24,897 nucleotides of DNA from JAKACU01 sp021821185 (GCA_027343965.1 DAHWJX010000088.1:1-24897); one strand, 5' to 3'. Counted from the first letter of the stretch, positions 15,685-23,807 are shown. Program-made: numbers and translations. The notes: generated by a model not told the origin, from the sequence alone.

Positions 15685-16662
15685 ATGAAATTGGCTATGT
15701 TAGGTGCGGCACACGTTCACGCGAGCGAGTATGTCCAAGTCTGTAAAACAATTCCAGATGTAGAGTTTACACAGATATACGATGCTAATCTTGGCACTGC
15801 AAAGCGCATCGCTGAATTGTGTGATGCGACGGCGACGGATGATCCTTTAACTTGCTTGTCTCCAGCTATTGATGCAGTGGTGATCTGCTCGGAGAATTAT
15901 CGCCATGTTGAATTGGTGCAATCAGCGGCACTCGCAGGTAAAGACATATTATGCGAAAAACCATTGGCTACTAATGTTGCTGATGCGCAAGAACTGGTGA
16001 CGTTATGCTCCCGATTGGGCGTGCAATTACAAACGGCATTTCCCTGTCGCTATCATCCTACTATCGCGCGTACCAAAGAGCTGATCGATCAGGGATTGCT
16101 GGGTGAAATCCTCGCTGTTCGTGCGACCAATCAAGGGCAAATTCCAGGTGGGTGGTTTGCTGATCCACTTTTGGCAGGCGGCGGGGCATTGATGGACCAC
16201 ACGGTTCACGTGGTAGATTTGCTACGGTTTTTACTGCATGATGAATTTGATTCTGTGTTCGCCTATAGTGCTACGCGTTTTCATGATGTTAAAACGGAAG
16301 ACAGTGCTTTTCTATCCATGACGTTAAAAAACGGCGTTATCGTCACGTTAGATCCCAGTTGGTCACGGCCTCTGTCCTATCCTACTTGGGGGAATGTAAC
16401 GATGGAGTTGGTGGGTACAGAGGGAACGCTGTTTGTTGATATGTTTTCTCAGAATATGGAATTTTACAGTACGTCTTCTTATCAATGGCTTCCTTTTGGT
16501 ACCAATATGAATCGCCTCATGTTGATCGATTTTGTTGAACGATTACAACAAAAACAACCCGTTGCGATTACGGGGGAAGACGGTTTGCGCGCCACCGAGG
16601 TTGTTGCTGCGGCCTATCTGTCGGTAAAGACAGGTACATTGTGTTCCATCACACACGTTTAA
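15685..16662 (+). CDS. Gfo/Idh/MocA-family oxidoreductase 3
   Basis: The protein has 325 residues. ATG 15685 is favoured because AAAGGGG (15671-15677) is well placed; a TTG at 15667 lies before that signal and overlaps the previous gene. The dinucleotide loop is LGAAHVHASEY rather than the usual G-x-G-x-x-G, while CEKPLATN and GGGALMDHTVHVVDLLRF are conserved. This variant loop occurs in a branch of the family, so cofactor binding is still likely. It is clearly distinct in sequence from its neighbour at 14660, so this is not a recent duplication. Confidence 0.86.
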   Translation: MKLAMLGAAHVHASEYVQVCKTIPDVEFTQIYDANLGTAKRIAELCDATATDDPLTCLSPAIDAVVICSENYRHVELVQSAALAGKDILCEKPLATNVADAQELVTLCSRLGVQLQTAFPCRYHPTIARTKELIDQGLLGEILAVRATNQGQIPGGWFADPLLAGGGALMDHTVHVVDLLRFLLHDEFDSVFAYSATRFHDVKTEDSAFLSMTLKNGVIVTLDPSWSRPLSYPTWGNVTMELVGTEGTLFVDMFSQNMEFYSTSSYQWLPFGTNMNRLMLIDFVERLQQKQPVAITGEDGLRATEVVAAAYLSVKTGTLCSITHV

Positions 16663-16693
16663 GTTACGGAATTATTCAAAAGGAGTAGTGTAT

Positions 16694-17557
16694 GTGAAGA
16701 CGATTCGCGAATTAGATCGGGACCCAACATTGATTGTGCGTTCGACCATGGCGAGTCTGACAAAAGCCGAACAGAAGGTCGCACAGCTCGTACTTCAGGA
16801 TCCTGAATATATGATGTTTGCATCGGTGACGGATGTTTCAGAGCGGGTATCTGTGGGTGAAACGACGGTGATTCGAGTCTGTCGCAAACTAGGTTTTCGA
16901 GGGTATCAGGAATTCAAACTGGCGATTGCTCAGCACTTGAGCACACCTGCACAAGAAGTTCAGGGACCAATCCATGCGTCGGATACGCTGGATACCGCAA
17001 TCCAAAAAATCGCTACGTACAATCTGCAAACACTGCAGGATACAGCCAATTTGTTGAGTTCAACGCAGGTGCAGGAGGTTGCTAAACTCGTTAGAGAGGC
17101 GCGTCATGTTTACATCATCGGTGTAGGGTCATCTGGCATTACTGCACTTGATCTGAGATACAGGCTGATGCGCATCGGTATTCATGCCGTCAGTGAAAAT
17201 GATGCTCATCTGATGGCAATGCTTTGCTCACTTGCTACGCAAGAAGACGTTGTCATCGGTATTTCCGCGTCCGGTAGTACAAAAGATGTTATTGAAGCGC
17301 TGACGATTGCGAAAAACAACAATGTTCCGATTGTATGCATCACAAACCATGCGCGATCGCCCATTACTCATCTTGCCCATGTAGCACTTCTTACAGTTGC
17401 TCGCGAATCACCATTACAAGGTGGTGCAGTCGGCACGAAGATCGCACAAATGCACGTATTGGATGCGCTGACGACCGCTATCTCGTTGGAGGATCATGAT
17501 TTTGCAGCGAAGTCCATGGCAAAGACTGCGGAAGCGGTTGTTGATAAGCTGATGTAG
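16694..17557 (+). CDS. RpiR/MurR-family transcriptional regulator (HTH plus SIS domain)
   Basis: The protein has 287 residues from GTG 16694, which has AAAAGGAG at good spacing; GTG 16688 is too close to it. The N-terminal HTH_6 domain (SLTKAEQKVAQLVLQDP through VGETTVIRVCRKLGFRGYQEFK) binds DNA. The SIS domain (about 120-260) contains VYIIGVGSSGITALD and GISASGSTKDVIEAL, which bind a phosphosugar. Regulators of this family usually respond to amino sugar phosphates such as GlcNAc-6-P, ManNAc-6-P or MurNAc-6-P, fitting the pathway. It is encoded inside the operon, so it probably controls its own transcription. Confidence 0.92.
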   Translation: MKTIRELDRDPTLIVRSTMASLTKAEQKVAQLVLQDPEYMMFASVTDVSERVSVGETTVIRVCRKLGFRGYQEFKLAIAQHLSTPAQEVQGPIHASDTLDTAIQKIATYNLQTLQDTANLLSSTQVQEVAKLVREARHVYIIGVGSSGITALDLRYRLMRIGIHAVSENDAHLMAMLCSLATQEDVVIGISASGSTKDVIEALTIAKNNNVPIVCITNHARSPITHLAHVALLTVARESPLQGGAVGTKIAQMHVLDALTTAISLEDHDFAAKSMAKTAEAVVDKLM

Positions 17558-17581
17558 AGAGTCCTATGAGGAGGAAAAGCG

Positions 17582-18472
17582 ATGAAACGATTAGCAGTAA
17601 TTGGTCATCAACTTACGCATAAATTTATTTATCCTGGGCATATCAATGGTTTTGATGTTGACAAGATGCGTCAATTTGGTGGGTGGATGGCTGATATGCA
17701 TCGTGGAAGAGATGGTTCACCGCTCAATCGTGACGTTCGGGTGGTTGCCATTGCAAGCTCGGATGCGAGTGCAGGCGAAATTGCAGAGGCCTGTTTTATC
17801 GATCATGTCTATAAGACGGTAGAGGAATTGCCGCCTGATTCTGTGGATGGCGTTTTGATCTTGGAAAATGACGGGGCAAAGCATCTGCAACTTGCACGGC
17901 CTTTTTTAGAACGTGGCAAATTTGTTTATTGTGACAAGCCAGTTGCAACGACAGTGAGTGATCTTGAAGAGATGCAGCGCTTAGCTATGCAAAATGATGC
18001 TATCTGGATGGGTGGCTCAGCACTACGCTATAGCCCAAAACTACAGGCTGCAACCAGATTTATAGCGCAAAAAAGGCCCACAGGTCTTACAATCGTTGGC
18101 CCCGGAACATGGTATGACTATGCTTGTCACACGGTTGAAGCACTACAAGTATTATTTGGCAACACCATTGTTTCTGTGCAACCCGTAGGCAATTTATCAG
18201 CAGGGGCTGTTGCGATTCAGTGGCAGGATGGTGCTTTGGCCACTTTGTTGTTTGGACGTGGTTATGAACCTCTCTTTCGTATTCATGCATTTTTTATGGA
18301 TGAGATGAAGGAATGGATCATAGATGATGCTTACGATTACTACTTGTCCCTATCAAAAGTTCTGGTGCAAAGGCTTTATCAGTTACCATCTGATGTAGAG
18401 CAACTGCATCCCTGGGAAGACCTACATGCCATTACCAGTCTCTTAGAGACCGTGGGTCGTCAAATTCAATGA
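17582..18472 (+). CDS. Divergent Gfo/Idh/MocA-like oxidoreductase 4
   Basis: The protein has 296 residues from ATG 17582 (GAGGAAAAG upstream). It has the Gfo/Idh/MocA layout but several altered motifs: the N-terminal loop is VIGHQLTHKFIYPGH instead of G-x-G-x-x-G, an insertion with GGWMADMHRGRDG follows, and the lysine motif is CDKPVATT. The active-site His may be in YDYACHTVEAL. It is shorter than its three companions. It may use a different substrate or have lost dehydrogenase chemistry, for example acting as a lyase or epimerase. The stop overlaps nagB by four bases (ATGA). Confidence 0.78.
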   Translation: MKRLAVIGHQLTHKFIYPGHINGFDVDKMRQFGGWMADMHRGRDGSPLNRDVRVVAIASSDASAGEIAEACFIDHVYKTVEELPPDSVDGVLILENDGAKHLQLARPFLERGKFVYCDKPVATTVSDLEEMQRLAMQNDAIWMGGSALRYSPKLQAATRFIAQKRPTGLTIVGPGTWYDYACHTVEALQVLFGNTIVSVQPVGNLSAGAVAIQWQDGALATLLFGRGYEPLFRIHAFFMDEMKEWIIDDAYDYYLSLSKVLVQRLYQLPSDVEQLHPWEDLHAITSLLETVGRQIQ

Positions 18473-19266
18473 TGATCAATCCGACGACGAAGGTGCAATG
18501 GGTTGTGAGAGACGACTGCGAAATGTTGAACGATCTCGCTACTCAGGTGCTAATCGATGTGTTGATGAACACATCGCGCCCTGTGATTGGCTTTGCAACG
18601 GGAGACACTCCTCGCAAACTGTATACACGTCTGATAGCACGTTCCCTACAGGACGAGTCGTTGCAAAGACGTTGGCAGGATGTGATCGGTTTTAATCTAG
18701 ATGAGTATGTGGGACTCCATCCAAATCATCCACAGAGTTATCATCACTACATGTGGAAGCATGTGTACGAACATTTACCGATAACAAAAGAGCACATCTA
18801 TATTCCAAATGGCATCGGGCACTTAAAAGACAACTGCAAAGAATATGACGATGCCTTGCAGTTTTATGGAGGCCCCGATATACAAATATTGGGAATTGGC
18901 AAAAATGGACATATCGGGTTCAACGAACCCGGGGACCATTTGGAGATCGGAACACATGTGACGCGATTGAGTGAAACGACTAGGCAGGCGAATGCACGGT
19001 TCTTTACGGATGAAGCTGTACCCTTGCAGGCGGTTACAATGGGAATAGGTGGTATTTTGCATGCTAAGAGAATTCTTTTACTGGCCTTCGGAAGTGTTAA
19101 ACGGGCAGCGTTGTTACAGGCGTTTTCTGGATCAATCGATACGAAATGCCCAGCTTCATTTCTACAGTTGCATGATAGGATAACGGTTTTTACTGATCAA
19201 TCGATTGATACCTTGGACAATGGATCGGCACTGCTATCAATGATAAAAAACCCGCGTAAGTTGTAG
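18469..19266 (+). CDS. nagB: Glucosamine-6-phosphate deaminase/isomerase (NagB)
   Basis: The protein has 265 residues, ATG 18469 overlapping the previous stop. The phosphate loop is GFATGDTP at 41-48, the catalytic region FNLDEYVGL includes D78 and E79, and LGIGKNGHIGFNEPG carries N146, H148 and E153 of the ring-opening and isomerisation site. It converts glucosamine-6-phosphate to fructose-6-phosphate and ammonia, the exit to glycolysis. No strong ribosome binding site precedes it, so translation is probably coupled to the upstream gene. It is the last gene of the unit. Its deacetylase partner NagA is absent from this window. Confidence 0.95.
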   Translation: MMINPTTKVQWVVRDDCEMLNDLATQVLIDVLMNTSRPVIGFATGDTPRKLYTRLIARSLQDESLQRRWQDVIGFNLDEYVGLHPNHPQSYHHYMWKHVYEHLPITKEHIYIPNGIGHLKDNCKEYDDALQFYGGPDIQILGIGKNGHIGFNEPGDHLEIGTHVTRLSETTRQANARFFTDEAVPLQAVTMGIGGILHAKRILLLAFGSVKRAALLQAFSGSIDTKCPASFLQLHDRITVFTDQSIDTLDNGSALLSMIKNPRKL

Positions 19267-19280
19267 TGGGTTTTTTATCA
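19241..19280 (+). terminator. Rho-independent terminator overlapping the nagB stop codon
   Basis: TGATAAAAAACCC (19241-19253) and GGGTTTTTTATCA (19268-19280) are perfect 13-base complements around a 14-base loop that contains the nagB TAG. The T-run and the symmetric A-run make it active in both directions. It closes the 14-gene operon. Confidence 0.88.
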
Positions 19281-19312
19281 TTTATCATGTTTGAAATATT
19301 TTAAAAATATAC

Positions 19313-19341
19313 TTGAAAAATATATGATCATAGATTACTAT
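19313..19341 (+). promoter_or_regulatory. Promoter of the transporter-kinase unit
   Basis: TTGAAA (19313-19318) is separated by 17 bases from TACTAT (19336-19341). The initiation point would fall about 7 bases further on, inside the long palindrome beginning at 19341, so binding there would block transcription. Confidence 0.5.
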
Positions 19342-19381
19342 TATCTAGGATAACGTTTTCGTAAAACGTTATCCTAGATAA
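19341..19381. repeat. 41-base perfect palindrome with two AACGTT cores (candidate operator)
   Basis: TTATCTAGGATAACGTTTT (19341-19359) and its exact 19-base complement (19363-19381) flank a 3-base centre CGT. Each arm holds a central-CG AACGTT core of the LacI/GalR operator type, 13 bases apart centre to centre. There is no T-run and the arm is AT-rich, so a terminator is unlikely. The probable ligand is the LacI-family protein encoded at 22214-23233. Confidence 0.65.
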
Positions 19382-19429
19382 GAAAGCGATTTCAAGAAGT
19401 TACATTATTTTTAAGAGGAGGTTGTGCAT

Positions 19430-20728
19430 ATGAAAAAACGCCGTTGGAGTATCGCGGTGTTGTTGGCTGTCGGTATCATTATTAATTATTTTGATCGGAC
19501 CAATATGTCCGTAGCCACAAAGCCCCTGATGAGTGAATTTCACTTAACAGATGGCCAGATGGGAATCTTGTTGTCTGCTTTTGGTTGGTCTTATGCTTTA
19601 CTACAAATTCCAATCGGTGCTTTGCTGGATAAGGTTGGTATAAAATGGCTAATGCGAGTTGGAACAATTTTGTGGACCGTCGCAACATTGATGACTGCCA
19701 TCGTAAGTGGTATGGGACTTATCATTGTATCTCGAATTCTTTTAGGGGTTGCTGAAGCACCTGCATTTCCTGGTGCCGCCAAGGCCACTGGATATTGGTT
19801 TCCGCGTCGTGAACGGGGTTTAGCTACGTCCTCATTTGACGCTGCTGCCAAATTGTCTAATGTTCTTGGTGTACCGCTCATAGCTTGGGCTGTGATGGAA
19901 TGGAGTTGGAGGGGCGGATTTGTCTTAACAACCATTTTGAGTCTTCTTTATGCGATTGCGTATTGGATTTGGTATCGTGATCCAAAAGAAGATAAGCAGC
20001 TGAGCAAGGAAGAATACACGTATATCATCGATGGTGGCGCTCAGGAAACGGGCGAAGCGCCTGGGGGCATTGCGAAAAACCTCGGCTACCTGTTAAGTTC
20101 TCGTAAAGTATGGGGATTAACCATTGGCTTTTCGGCATACGGTTATTCGTTTTATCTTTTATTAACTTGGTTGCCTGGCTATTTGGAGAATCAAATGCAC
20201 ATGAGTGTCTTAAAATCAGGTTGGTACACCATAATTCCATGGATTGTCGCGACGATTGCCGACATTGTGATCGGAGGATGGCTTGTTGATTATTTGATCA
20301 ACAAGGGGTTCAATGCGACTAAAGTGCGAAAAAGTTTACTTGTTATCGGTATGATCATGGGCCTGGCTGTTGCTGGCGCCGCATTTACGAATAACCCCAA
20401 TGTCGCCATCGCATTTATATCCGTTGCTTTGGGGGGCCTAGCGTTTTCAGCGCCTATTGGGTGGAGTATTCCGGCTCTTATCGCACCAAAGGGGACGGTT
20501 GGAACGGTGGGAAGCATTATGAACTTTTTTAATAACATCATGGGTATTTTAGCCCCTATAGTTACCGGATTTATTGCCGGCAGTACGGGCACATTTGGTC
20601 TCGGCTTTTTGGTGGCGGCTGTCGTCTTGGTGATAGGGATTTTAAGTTATTTATTCTTACTCAAGGATTTAGAGCAGATCAAAAGTCCAGTTCCTACTTC
20701 ATTGCCTTCGAGTACCAAAGTTATTTGA
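19430..20728 (+). CDS. MFS transporter, anion:cation symporter (ACS) family, sugar-acid type
   Basis: The protein has 432 residues. ATG 19430 is favoured over GTG 19424 because AGAGGAGG ends at 19421. The start RRWSIAVLLAVGIIINYFDRTNMSVA is the ACS family hallmark (helix 1 with NY-x-DR), followed by QMGILLSAFGWSYALLQIPIGALLDKVG and the helix 4 motif RILLGVAEAPAFPGAAKATGYWFP. Twelve transmembrane helices are visible. Relatives carry hexuronates, glucarate, galactonate and similar anions by proton symport. The neighbouring gluconokinase-like gene suggests gluconate or a related aldonate as substrate. Confidence 0.9.
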   Translation: MKKRRWSIAVLLAVGIIINYFDRTNMSVATKPLMSEFHLTDGQMGILLSAFGWSYALLQIPIGALLDKVGIKWLMRVGTILWTVATLMTAIVSGMGLIIVSRILLGVAEAPAFPGAAKATGYWFPRRERGLATSSFDAAAKLSNVLGVPLIAWAVMEWSWRGGFVLTTILSLLYAIAYWIWYRDPKEDKQLSKEEYTYIIDGGAQETGEAPGGIAKNLGYLLSSRKVWGLTIGFSAYGYSFYLLLTWLPGYLENQMHMSVLKSGWYTIIPWIVATIADIVIGGWLVDYLINKGFNATKVRKSLLVIGMIMGLAVAGAAFTNNPNVAIAFISVALGGLAFSAPIGWSIPALIAPKGTVGTVGSIMNFFNNIMGILAPIVTGFIAGSTGTFGLGFLVAAVVLVIGILSYLFLLKDLEQIKSPVPTSLPSSTKVI

Positions 20729-20736
20729 TGGATGGA

Positions 20737-20769
20737 TTCATAGCCGTTGGTTAGACCAACGGCTATGAA
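20737..20769. repeat. 15-base perfect inverted repeat between transporter and kinase genes
   Basis: TTCATAGCCGTTGGT (20737-20751) and ACCAACGGCTATGAA (20755-20769) flank a 3-base loop TAG. It begins 9 bases after the transporter stop and ends 10 bases before the kinase ribosome binding site. There is no T-run, so it may stabilise the upstream message, attenuate, or bind a regulator. Confidence 0.65.
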
Positions 20770-20791
20770 TAGAATATTGGAGGTTATAACT

Positions 20792-22234
20792 GTGGAAAAG
20801 CAGTCATGCATCTTAGGTATCGACATAGGAACGACTTCGGTCAAAGCTGTTGCATTTGAAGAAAGTGGACGGATACTGGCACATTCCTCGATGAAACTAA
20901 CACTCATTTCTCTTGAAGAAACAGCAGGTGAGCAAGATCCGCATGAAGTCTATGAGAAATTAGTCGATGTCATGTTGGATGTGTTGAGGGCGATTCGCGA
21001 TCAAAACTATTACGTGCAATTGGTTGCCTGTAGTGCAGCTATGCATAGTATTATGCCGATATCAGCTGATAATCAGCCTTTGGGATATGCCATGACATGG
21101 TTGGATGGTCGCGCCTTCCACGAAGCCAATCAACTATGGGAAAAGGAAATCGGTCGAGAACTGTACAGGCGTACTGGTACGCCAATCCATGCGATGTCCC
21201 CCATGGTCAAGTTAGCTTGGATGCAACGGAATAATTCTGACCTATTTCACGCCACAAGTAAATTCGTATCATTGAAAGAATGGGTTTGGTACCAATGGTT
21301 CGGCGTTTGGGAAGTGGACGAATCTTTGGCAAGTGCATCGGGTTTATTTAATATTGCAAATCGTCAATGGGATGAAGATGCATTACGTTTTTTACAAATA
21401 CAAGTCGATCAACTCTCAAACGTCGTTTCAACATCATGTGTGCGCCAAGGGTGCATGGATGTTCGATTGCTTGCAGAGGGAATTGACCGCACCACCCGGT
21501 TTCATATCGGCGCCTCGGACGGGGTGTTAGCTAGTCTTGGTGTTGGGGCTGTCGAAAATGGAATTATGGCCTTGACGATGGGCACGAGTATCGCAGTTCG
21601 AATGGTAAGCGACGAGATTCAAACACATGAGGAGATACGGTCATTTTGTTACATCCTTGATAATAAGCGATACATCATCGGAGCCCCCAGCAATAGTGGC
21701 GGCATCTTGTTGGGATGGGTGTTCCAAAATTTCATGAAGGAACAATCTTCAATTGAAGAGGCTATACGCGCGGCGGAGACAATCGATGTCGAAAATTTAT
21801 ATTGTTTACCATATATCAGCGGAGAACGAGCACCTTTGTGGAATTCTGAGGCGAAAGCGTCGTTTATTGGCCTTTCTTATCAACATACGAGTTTGCATAT
21901 GATGAGATCGGCAATTGAAGGTGTGTTATTGAATGCCTATTGGATTTCAGCAGAACTTTTTGCTCAAGTGGGGAAACCTAAACTTTTGATTGCTTCCGGT
22001 AAGCTGTTTAAAATAGGTTGGGTTCGCCAGCTATTGGCAGACATTTTTGATATCCCTGTGCAAACAGATTCTGTCATGGATGCCGCTATTCAGGGGGCTG
22101 TTTATCTAGCAACATCAATAAGTTTTCCTTTGCAACATGAAGAGGTAATTTACCCTCAAATGCATAACAAATATGCATTAAAATTTCGTGAGTTTCGTCG
22201 GTTGGCGTTGCTGCTAATGGTTCAACCGAGTTGA
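20792..22234 (+). CDS. gntK: FGGY-family gluconokinase
   Basis: The protein has 480 residues from GTG 20792 with GGAGG at 20779-20783; upstream in-frame ATGs fall in the hairpin and lack signals. The FGGY N-domain opens with ILGIDIGTTSVKAVAFEE, and the second domain has HIGASDGVLASLGVGA and ALTMGTSIAVR. The segments PIHAMSPMVKLAWMQ, FCYILDNKRYIIGAPSNSGGILLGW and YISGERAPLWN resemble Bacillus GntK rather than xylulokinase or glycerol kinase. It probably phosphorylates gluconate at C6. The C-terminus is about 30 residues shorter than usual and runs into the convergent repressor gene with a 21-base overlap. Confidence 0.87.
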   Translation: MEKQSCILGIDIGTTSVKAVAFEESGRILAHSSMKLTLISLEETAGEQDPHEVYEKLVDVMLDVLRAIRDQNYYVQLVACSAAMHSIMPISADNQPLGYAMTWLDGRAFHEANQLWEKEIGRELYRRTGTPIHAMSPMVKLAWMQRNNSDLFHATSKFVSLKEWVWYQWFGVWEVDESLASASGLFNIANRQWDEDALRFLQIQVDQLSNVVSTSCVRQGCMDVRLLAEGIDRTTRFHIGASDGVLASLGVGAVENGIMALTMGTSIAVRMVSDEIQTHEEIRSFCYILDNKRYIIGAPSNSGGILLGWVFQNFMKEQSSIEEAIRAAETIDVENLYCLPYISGERAPLWNSEAKASFIGLSYQHTSLHMMRSAIEGVLLNAYWISAELFAQVGKPKLLIASGKLFKIGWVRQLLADIFDIPVQTDSVMDAAIQGAVYLATSISFPLQHEEVIYPQMHNKYALKFREFRRLALLLMVQPS

Positions 22235-23233
22235 TCCTCGTGCTGTGATGATTGAGGGTATGGTGGTGATCTGCAATTTTTGTGAAGATTTATCTTGTTC
22301 CAAGGCTTGTAACACAGCTTGTCCACTGAGTACGCCAATTTCTGAGGTGGGTTGACGTACACAAGTTAAAGGTGGTGTTATAAGGCATGCCCAATCAGGA
22401 TCGTCAAAAGTTGCTAAACCAAATTCTTCAGGAATTTTCCATCCCTCATTTCGGATGAGGGGGTACAGCGGTAGCATGATCAATCCATTTGCGGTGTAAA
22501 TGGCTGTTGGGTTTTTGATCGGAAGGTTGCGAATTTGTTTTACGGCTGCATCCAAGCTAGCCGGATTGCCTTTATTCACCCATACGACAAAACGCTCACG
22601 GTTTGCTTGCGAACAAGCTTGTTCATACCCTTCAAGGCGTGCTTGCCTGGTACTTATACCAGCAATCGGTTCTGTGAGATAGACGACATCATGATAGCCA
22701 GCACTAAATAAGTGTTTCGTAAGTTCAAATGATGCTTCCTGGTTATTAGTGACGACATTGATGGTATTAGCAATGTCGAACTGACGATCTATGATGACGA
22801 CGGGTAATTCCTTGGCGATGTCTTTAATAAGATCGTTGTTGTCACCATTGGTTTGAATAATAATTCCTTCAACCTGTTGGGCAATTAGGGACTCAAGTAA
22901 GCTCCGTTCCCTCGCCTTATTACCGCCAGAATCAGAAACAACGAGACGATAATCAGCCGTTGTCAAAAGAGTCGATAGACTGCGAATGATCGATACGCAG
23001 AAGGGATAACCAAGATCAACTACGACAATAGCGATTGTTTTTGTGATGTTCCCCTTAAGCCCCTGTGCCAGTACGTTTGGTTTATAATTCAACTCCGAAA
23101 TGACCTGTGCAATTCGTTCCTTGGTGGTGTCGCTCATCGATTCATAACGACCATGCAAAAAGCGCGAAATCGTTGAGATCGATACGTTGGATGCTCTGGC
23201 AACGTCTTGAATAGTAATTCGTTTTTGCCGCAT
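22214..23233 (-). CDS. LacI/GalR-family transcriptional repressor
   Basis: The protein has 339 residues from ATG 23233 on the minus strand with AAGGGGGG upstream. The DNA-binding domain is textbook: ITIQDVARASNVSISTISRFLHGR (helix-turn-helix, partly quoted) and the hinge LNYKPNVLAQGL. The effector domain (about 62-335) is the periplasmic-binding-like fold with VDLGYPFCVSIIRSL, QQVEGIIIQTNGD and LATFDDPDWACLITPPLT. Lying next to the transporter and kinase genes, it is their likely repressor, responding to a sugar acid. The AACGTT palindromes at 19341-19381 and 5312-5330 fit its expected site type. Confidence 0.93.
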   Translation of the reverse strand: MRQKRITIQDVARASNVSISTISRFLHGRYESMSDTTKERIAQVISELNYKPNVLAQGLKGNITKTIAIVVVDLGYPFCVSIIRSLSTLLTTADYRLVVSDSGGNKARERSLLESLIAQQVEGIIIQTNGDNNDLIKDIAKELPVVIIDRQFDIANTINVVTNNQEASFELTKHLFSAGYHDVVYLTEPIAGISTRQARLEGYEQACSQANRERFVVWVNKGNPASLDAAVKQIRNLPIKNPTAIYTANGLIMLPLYPLIRNEGWKIPEEFGLATFDDPDWACLITPPLTCVRQPTSEIGVLSGQAVLQALEQDKSSQKLQITTIPSIITARGSTRLNH

Positions 23234-23366
23234 AGTAAACCCCCCTTATCGGACGGGCTTATAAGCACCGTCTCAGGTTACTTCATGAATAAACAATATG
23301 GCTATAGTATACCATTTTAGGGGTTTTCAGTGACATCCAGCCGTTATTACATGCATACCATTGGAT

Positions 23367-23735
23367 TTAGTATAAAGTGGTGGACACAAAAGGAAGGACT
23401 GATACACTAATAGTGAAAGGTAGTGTCCAGTACATGGGAACGAAATAAACAAGGTATTCTGATGAATTCAAGGCGATGTCGGTTCTATCGTAAAATGGTT
23501 TGTAAGCTAGAACGACCAAGAGTTGTCTTATAATTGCTCCAATTATTTGAGCGCTGATTGAGCCTATCATAAGAGCTGGAAGCATGACGCCAAATCCATA
23601 ACCGACGGCAATGATCGTCAGGCTGCTACGGGATCCTTTTGTTCCTTTCAATTCGACATTGGCAACAGCGCCATTATCGAATATGATTAGTAGTGCTGTG
23701 CCAATTAACTCACTGATCAACCGTACAGTTAGTAC
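23367..23735 (-). pseudogene. Aquaporin/GlpF-family channel with internal deletion
   Basis: On the minus strand the frame reads LISELIGTALLIIFDNGAVA, then the loop LKGTKGSRSSLTIIAVGYGFGVMLPALMIGSIS, then directly AQIIGAIIRQLLVVLAYKPFYDRTD. In intact GlpF-type proteins GGIS is followed by GAHLNPAVT and about 25 more residues before the AQ-x-x-GA helix. That stretch, including the first NPA half-helix, is exactly what is missing. After YDRTD the family similarity stops and the frame ends at a TAA at 23367. No good start codon is evident. The residual gene cannot form a pore. Confidence 0.78.
23381..23429. repeat. Short inverted repeat resembling IS ends
   Basis: TGGACAC (23381-23387) and GTGTCCA (23423-23429) bracket 35 bases that include ACT and AGT in mirrored positions. 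It looks like the two ends of an IS or MITE left after internal loss and lies in the damaged 3' end of the aquaporin remnant. Confidence 0.3.
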
Positions 23736-23747
23736 TCCATTTTTGAT

Positions 23748-23777
23748 TTGACTACAGTGTTTTTGAAGACGTATCAT
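23748..23777 (+). promoter_or_regulatory. Promoter of the SCIFF peptide gene
   Basis: TTGACT (23748-23753) is followed after 18 bases by TATCAT (23772-23777). The peptide ATG lies 30 bases further on, after GAGGTGAGG. Confidence 0.5.
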
Positions 23778-23807
23778 ATAACAAAATAGTAGAGGTGAGG
23801 TAAAATT

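Noticed and set aside
19341..19381. Rho-independent terminator
   Set aside because: The arms are AT-rich, no T-run follows, and a proper terminator already lies at 19241-19280; the position over the promoter favours an operator.
20792..22234. Xylulokinase or glycerol kinase
   Set aside because: Segments around HAMSPMVKLAWM and FCYILDNKRYIIGAPSNSGG are gluconokinase-like, and the adjacent transporter is of the sugar-acid type.
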